DNA from: Paramisgurnus dabryanus
Taxonomy: Eukaryota > Chordata > Actinopteri > Cypriniformes > Cobitidae
Length of the DNA: 64,000 nucleotides
Assembly: GCF_030506205.2 (NCBI RefSeq)
Contig: NC_133352.1
Span: forward strand, 18,224,425-18,288,424
Reading direction: 5' to 3'
The notes under the pieces are model-generated. The model ran no database searches. It worked only from the letters and a program-made list of their open reading frames with translations, and was not told where the DNA came from. Numbering within the stretch: the first letter of the stretch is position 1; each line of letters begins with the position of its first letter. A program made the position numbers and the translations under genes. This document shows positions 61,410 through 64,000 of the stretch, piece after piece.

Positions 61410-63460
61410 CATCCTGTAAAAAAAGATGGACATGGTGTCCGTGACGTCACCTATAGGCTTCTGAAGACTGTTTTTGAAGCCAATAGTAGGCGGTGCCTAC
61501 CGTCACCATCTTGGTTGTGTGTCACCGCGTATCACTCGCGGATATCCGATAATGCAGCCTGGTCTTACTGTTAATAGTAGTATTTACACGTAACTTTAAA
61601 AAACAAAAAACGTATTTTTTGTACGTTTAAATACGTCTAAAACGTACAATGTAGACGTATTTACAACATTTAATCGTAGCATTATTACGTTTTGACAGCT
61701 AAAAAACGTAAAACCTTTACGTATCTTTCATTCCATGAAGATTGCTGCATACTTTCCTTTTAACCATTTTAGCGATATGTTACCACCTTAACCCTACCCC
61801 AAACCTTACCCTAAACCCAAACCTTACCCTAAACCCAAACCTTACCCTTAACCCAAACAAAATGTTTAAATACATAATGTATTCTTTTTATATTATGCAA
61901 CGTAACGGACAGATTTGTTTAGAAACATATTAGTAACAATATAGCATTTAAAAGATATTTTAAAGTGCTACAGTCCTACGCAAAACAGTTTATTAAAATC
62001 ATGTAACGTTACTGTTTAAAAAATCATAACAGACAGGCAAGTGTGATCACAACAACTTATTTATTGCGAATATTAAAATCAGTACCAAAAGTAGTTAAAA
62101 TGACCATGTGCTGCAGCCGCAGTCCTCTCTGGAGTATATGAAGTAAAGTAAAGAGAAGTATTAAAGTTATTAATCCAAGAGTTTGACCAGCGTTGATCCA
62201 GCTTCCCTCTGTCACGGCGCGCTTTTTTATTTCAAACGTACACCAACGGAAATTGAAATGACGCAAATATGTCACGTGGCACTCAAAGAGCCAATGAGCT
62301 TTTGATATCACTGCCGTAAAGCAATGTGTCGTAAAGCTTCTTGAGGCGCGATATTTGAATTCACATTAACGAACGCGCGATCTGACTTTACGGTTGCTGA
62401 TGAAAAACGGATCAAGATTGCTTGATAAAGGGCTGAATTTGAATCTGTTCCTCGCAATTGTATGAATTTTAAAGATGTGGATTACAGCAAATGAATGAAA
62501 GTAACATCTTTTGAGAATTGATGTTGTATTTTGTTGTAATTATTGCTTAGTAGTAATAATAACGTATTGCATAGAAGACACCAGGAAAAAACGCGTTTTT
62601 GTGTGTCATGGCAAACAAACTAAATATAAATACAGAAATGCTGTTTAATTTTAAAGTTTTAAAATGTTAAATATTGTGAAATTCTCTGAATATCATAATC
62701 ATTTCATTAGGTAAATGGGTAAACTGTCTTAAATAAATAAGTCCGAAAATATGACTGAAAACATGTCATTAATATGAGTAAGAAACGCAAATGCCCTCGA
62801 TTTCAATATTTATGAATAGGAATAACTTGCGTACAAATTTGTACATTTGTAAAGCTGTAAATACGTAATTAATTTACGTATTAGTCCTGTCAAAATGTCG
62901 ATATTGTAAGTTTCATTGTCTTTTAAACGTAAGTAAATGTACGTATTGTACAACCACACTGAAACGTAAAAATACACACGTATTCTCATGAGATCACGTT
63001 GGATAATGGATCAAAAGGTGGGACGTGGGTGAACCTGATGTGGCTGGTTGCTGAAATCACGCCCACCTAGCTCGACCCTAGTGACAGCAGTGGCAGTTCA
63101 CCCATCACTCAAGTGGTCACACCCTTAATTATGCAGAACTTTAAGGCTTAATATAATTTCAACGAATGAGTTAAAAAATATTCACCTCCCTCACAGTTGT
63201 CATGAAGGGGAATTATAGCCTACATACCAAAAACACTTTGTACCAGGCTATAAACATATTTTTTCTGCTCTAAAGATGGCCATTTTAACATGGAGGTCAA
63301 TGGGAATTGACTCCTTTTTGGAGCCTGCCTCTAGTGGCCAGTCGATGAATTGCATTTTAAATCACTTCCGTGTTGGCTTCATCAGAGAGACCGGAAGGTT
63401 ACCCCACGACCTCCACCCGACGCTTTCCTGTCTACTCTTGACTATCCAGTCTAAATAAAG
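61410..63460. mobile_element. large composite DNA-transposon region, unclassified
   Basis: Segments such as GACGTCACCTATAGGCTTCT near 61443 and GGAGCCTGCCTCTAGTGGCC near 63318 are of types repeated in cyprinid genomes. An inner part (about 61570-62990) begins and ends with many TACGTTT and AAACGTA words in opposite orientation and may be a separate element. Clean ends were not found. Confidence 0.4.
61786..61860. repeat. telomere-like tandem repeat, unit about 18 bp
   Basis: About three to four copies of a unit like AACCTTACCCTAAACCCA. It resembles degenerate CCCTAA-type repeats but is short and interstitial. Confidence 0.85.
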
Positions 63461-63464
63461 TCAC

Positions 63465-64000
63465 AAAAGCACCAAAAACATAAACGTTAAAAAAACTGTG
63501 GTGAATGGTAAAATTAATTGTCATCTTTGCCATGTAAAGCCTTTTTACACTGCACAGTGACTGTGTATTCTTGTATAAGATTGTTGCTAACAGTCATGAC
63601 AGTCATGACAATGGCAAAACTCTTACATTTTTGCATTTGGCACTTCTTTCCAAAAGTGTCTTACAATGCATTCAGGCTTTGTTTTATGAGTATGTGACTG
63701 TGATGCTCAGCAATTTATTTACATAGAACTAAACTCGAGCTTCCCTAAACCTTAAACATGATTCTTTATGCTGCTTTGCAAGCACCTCTGTTCTTTGCGA
63801 ATCTTGTTTTCCTTTGGCTTTTGACAGTGTATCCCCTGTATGTTCGCAAACATCACCCTTTCCAGTCAATGAGGCATTTCTTTCACCCTCATTCTAGATG
63901 ATTCAGTCACTACACACTCCGCACCAGCAATCAATGGTTGACTCCAAAGACCTTGGCTCTGGTTGACTACCTTCACCTCGTCGCCAAATCAATGAGTTAG
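63465..64000. other. intron 2 unique sequence at window end
   Basis: No exon or repeat recognised. Two adjacent copies of ACAGTCATG lie at about 63590-63608. Confidence 0.45.

Larger units (their letters stand above)
28181..64000 (+). other. tenm2: tenm2 intron 2, incomplete (>35.8 kb)
   Basis: The intron begins with consensus GTGAGA. No segment resembling the following teneurin-2 exon (RPIPP-type proline-rich sequence, then the transmembrane helix) was recognised up to the window end, so the intron, or a set of alternative introns, continues beyond it. It carries the two candidate exons at 50503-50559 and 52577-52702, plus many transposon remnants. Confidence 0.8.

Noticed and set aside
61742..61933. 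Open frame with a repeated LNPNLT peptide
   Set aside because: The peptide repeat is only the translation of the telomere-like tandem array.
1..64000. CRISPR arrays, prokaryotic operons or phage-like systems
   Set aside because: There are no regularly spaced direct repeats, ribosome binding sites or long open frames. Introns and transposons show the DNA is vertebrate.

Overview
The window is vertebrate nuclear DNA, almost certainly from a teleost fish and probably a cyprinid. It is AT-rich and intron-dominated. It is crowded with short DNA-transposon derivatives of types familiar from zebrafish and carp genomes (hAT-type elements with 8-bp target duplications, TTAA-flanked MITEs, a decayed Tc1-like element). 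There are no long open reading frames, and no operons, prokaryotic promoters, tRNA or rRNA genes, or CRISPR arrays.

The gene that organises the region is teneurin-2 (tenm2, odz2), on the + strand. Two exons of its cytoplasmic N-terminal domain can be read with confidence. The start-codon exon is at 4703-4992 (coding from 4764). The second coding exon is at 27905-28180. Both have consensus splice sites, the join is phase 1, and the spliced frame runs across the junction into the conserved teneurin Ten_N region. Intron 1 is 22.9 kb. Intron 2 starts at 28181 and runs past the window end, so the proline-rich segment, transmembrane helix, EGF repeats, NHL propeller, YD shell and C-terminal peptide all lie downstream.

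Intron 2 holds two exon-like segments that do not belong to the teneurin-2 exon set I know. One is a 57-nt phase 1/phase 1 acidic cassette at 50503-50559, with strong splice sites and a frame that would insert 19 residues into the cytoplasmic domain. The other is a 42-codon ATG-initiated segment at 52577-52702 ending at a consensus donor, possibly an alternative first exon, although its donor phase is 0.

The rest is intron carrying nested mobile elements. At least seven hAT-like elements have recognisable 8-bp target-site duplications, and several more have only terminal inverted repeats. TTAA-bounded MITEs occur repeatedly; one family has five copies. Several insertions are nested, and hAT elements split older foldback elements at 43217-44861 and 47166-47904. 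One hAT-like element carrying three inner foldbacks ends about 140 bp before exon 2. There are also two near-perfect hairpins, a Tc1-like transposase relic, a LINE reverse-transcriptase relic, a tRNA-like SINE and several microsatellites. The unique stretches between repeats show no coding signal and are where conserved regulatory elements, common around teneurin genes, would be sought.
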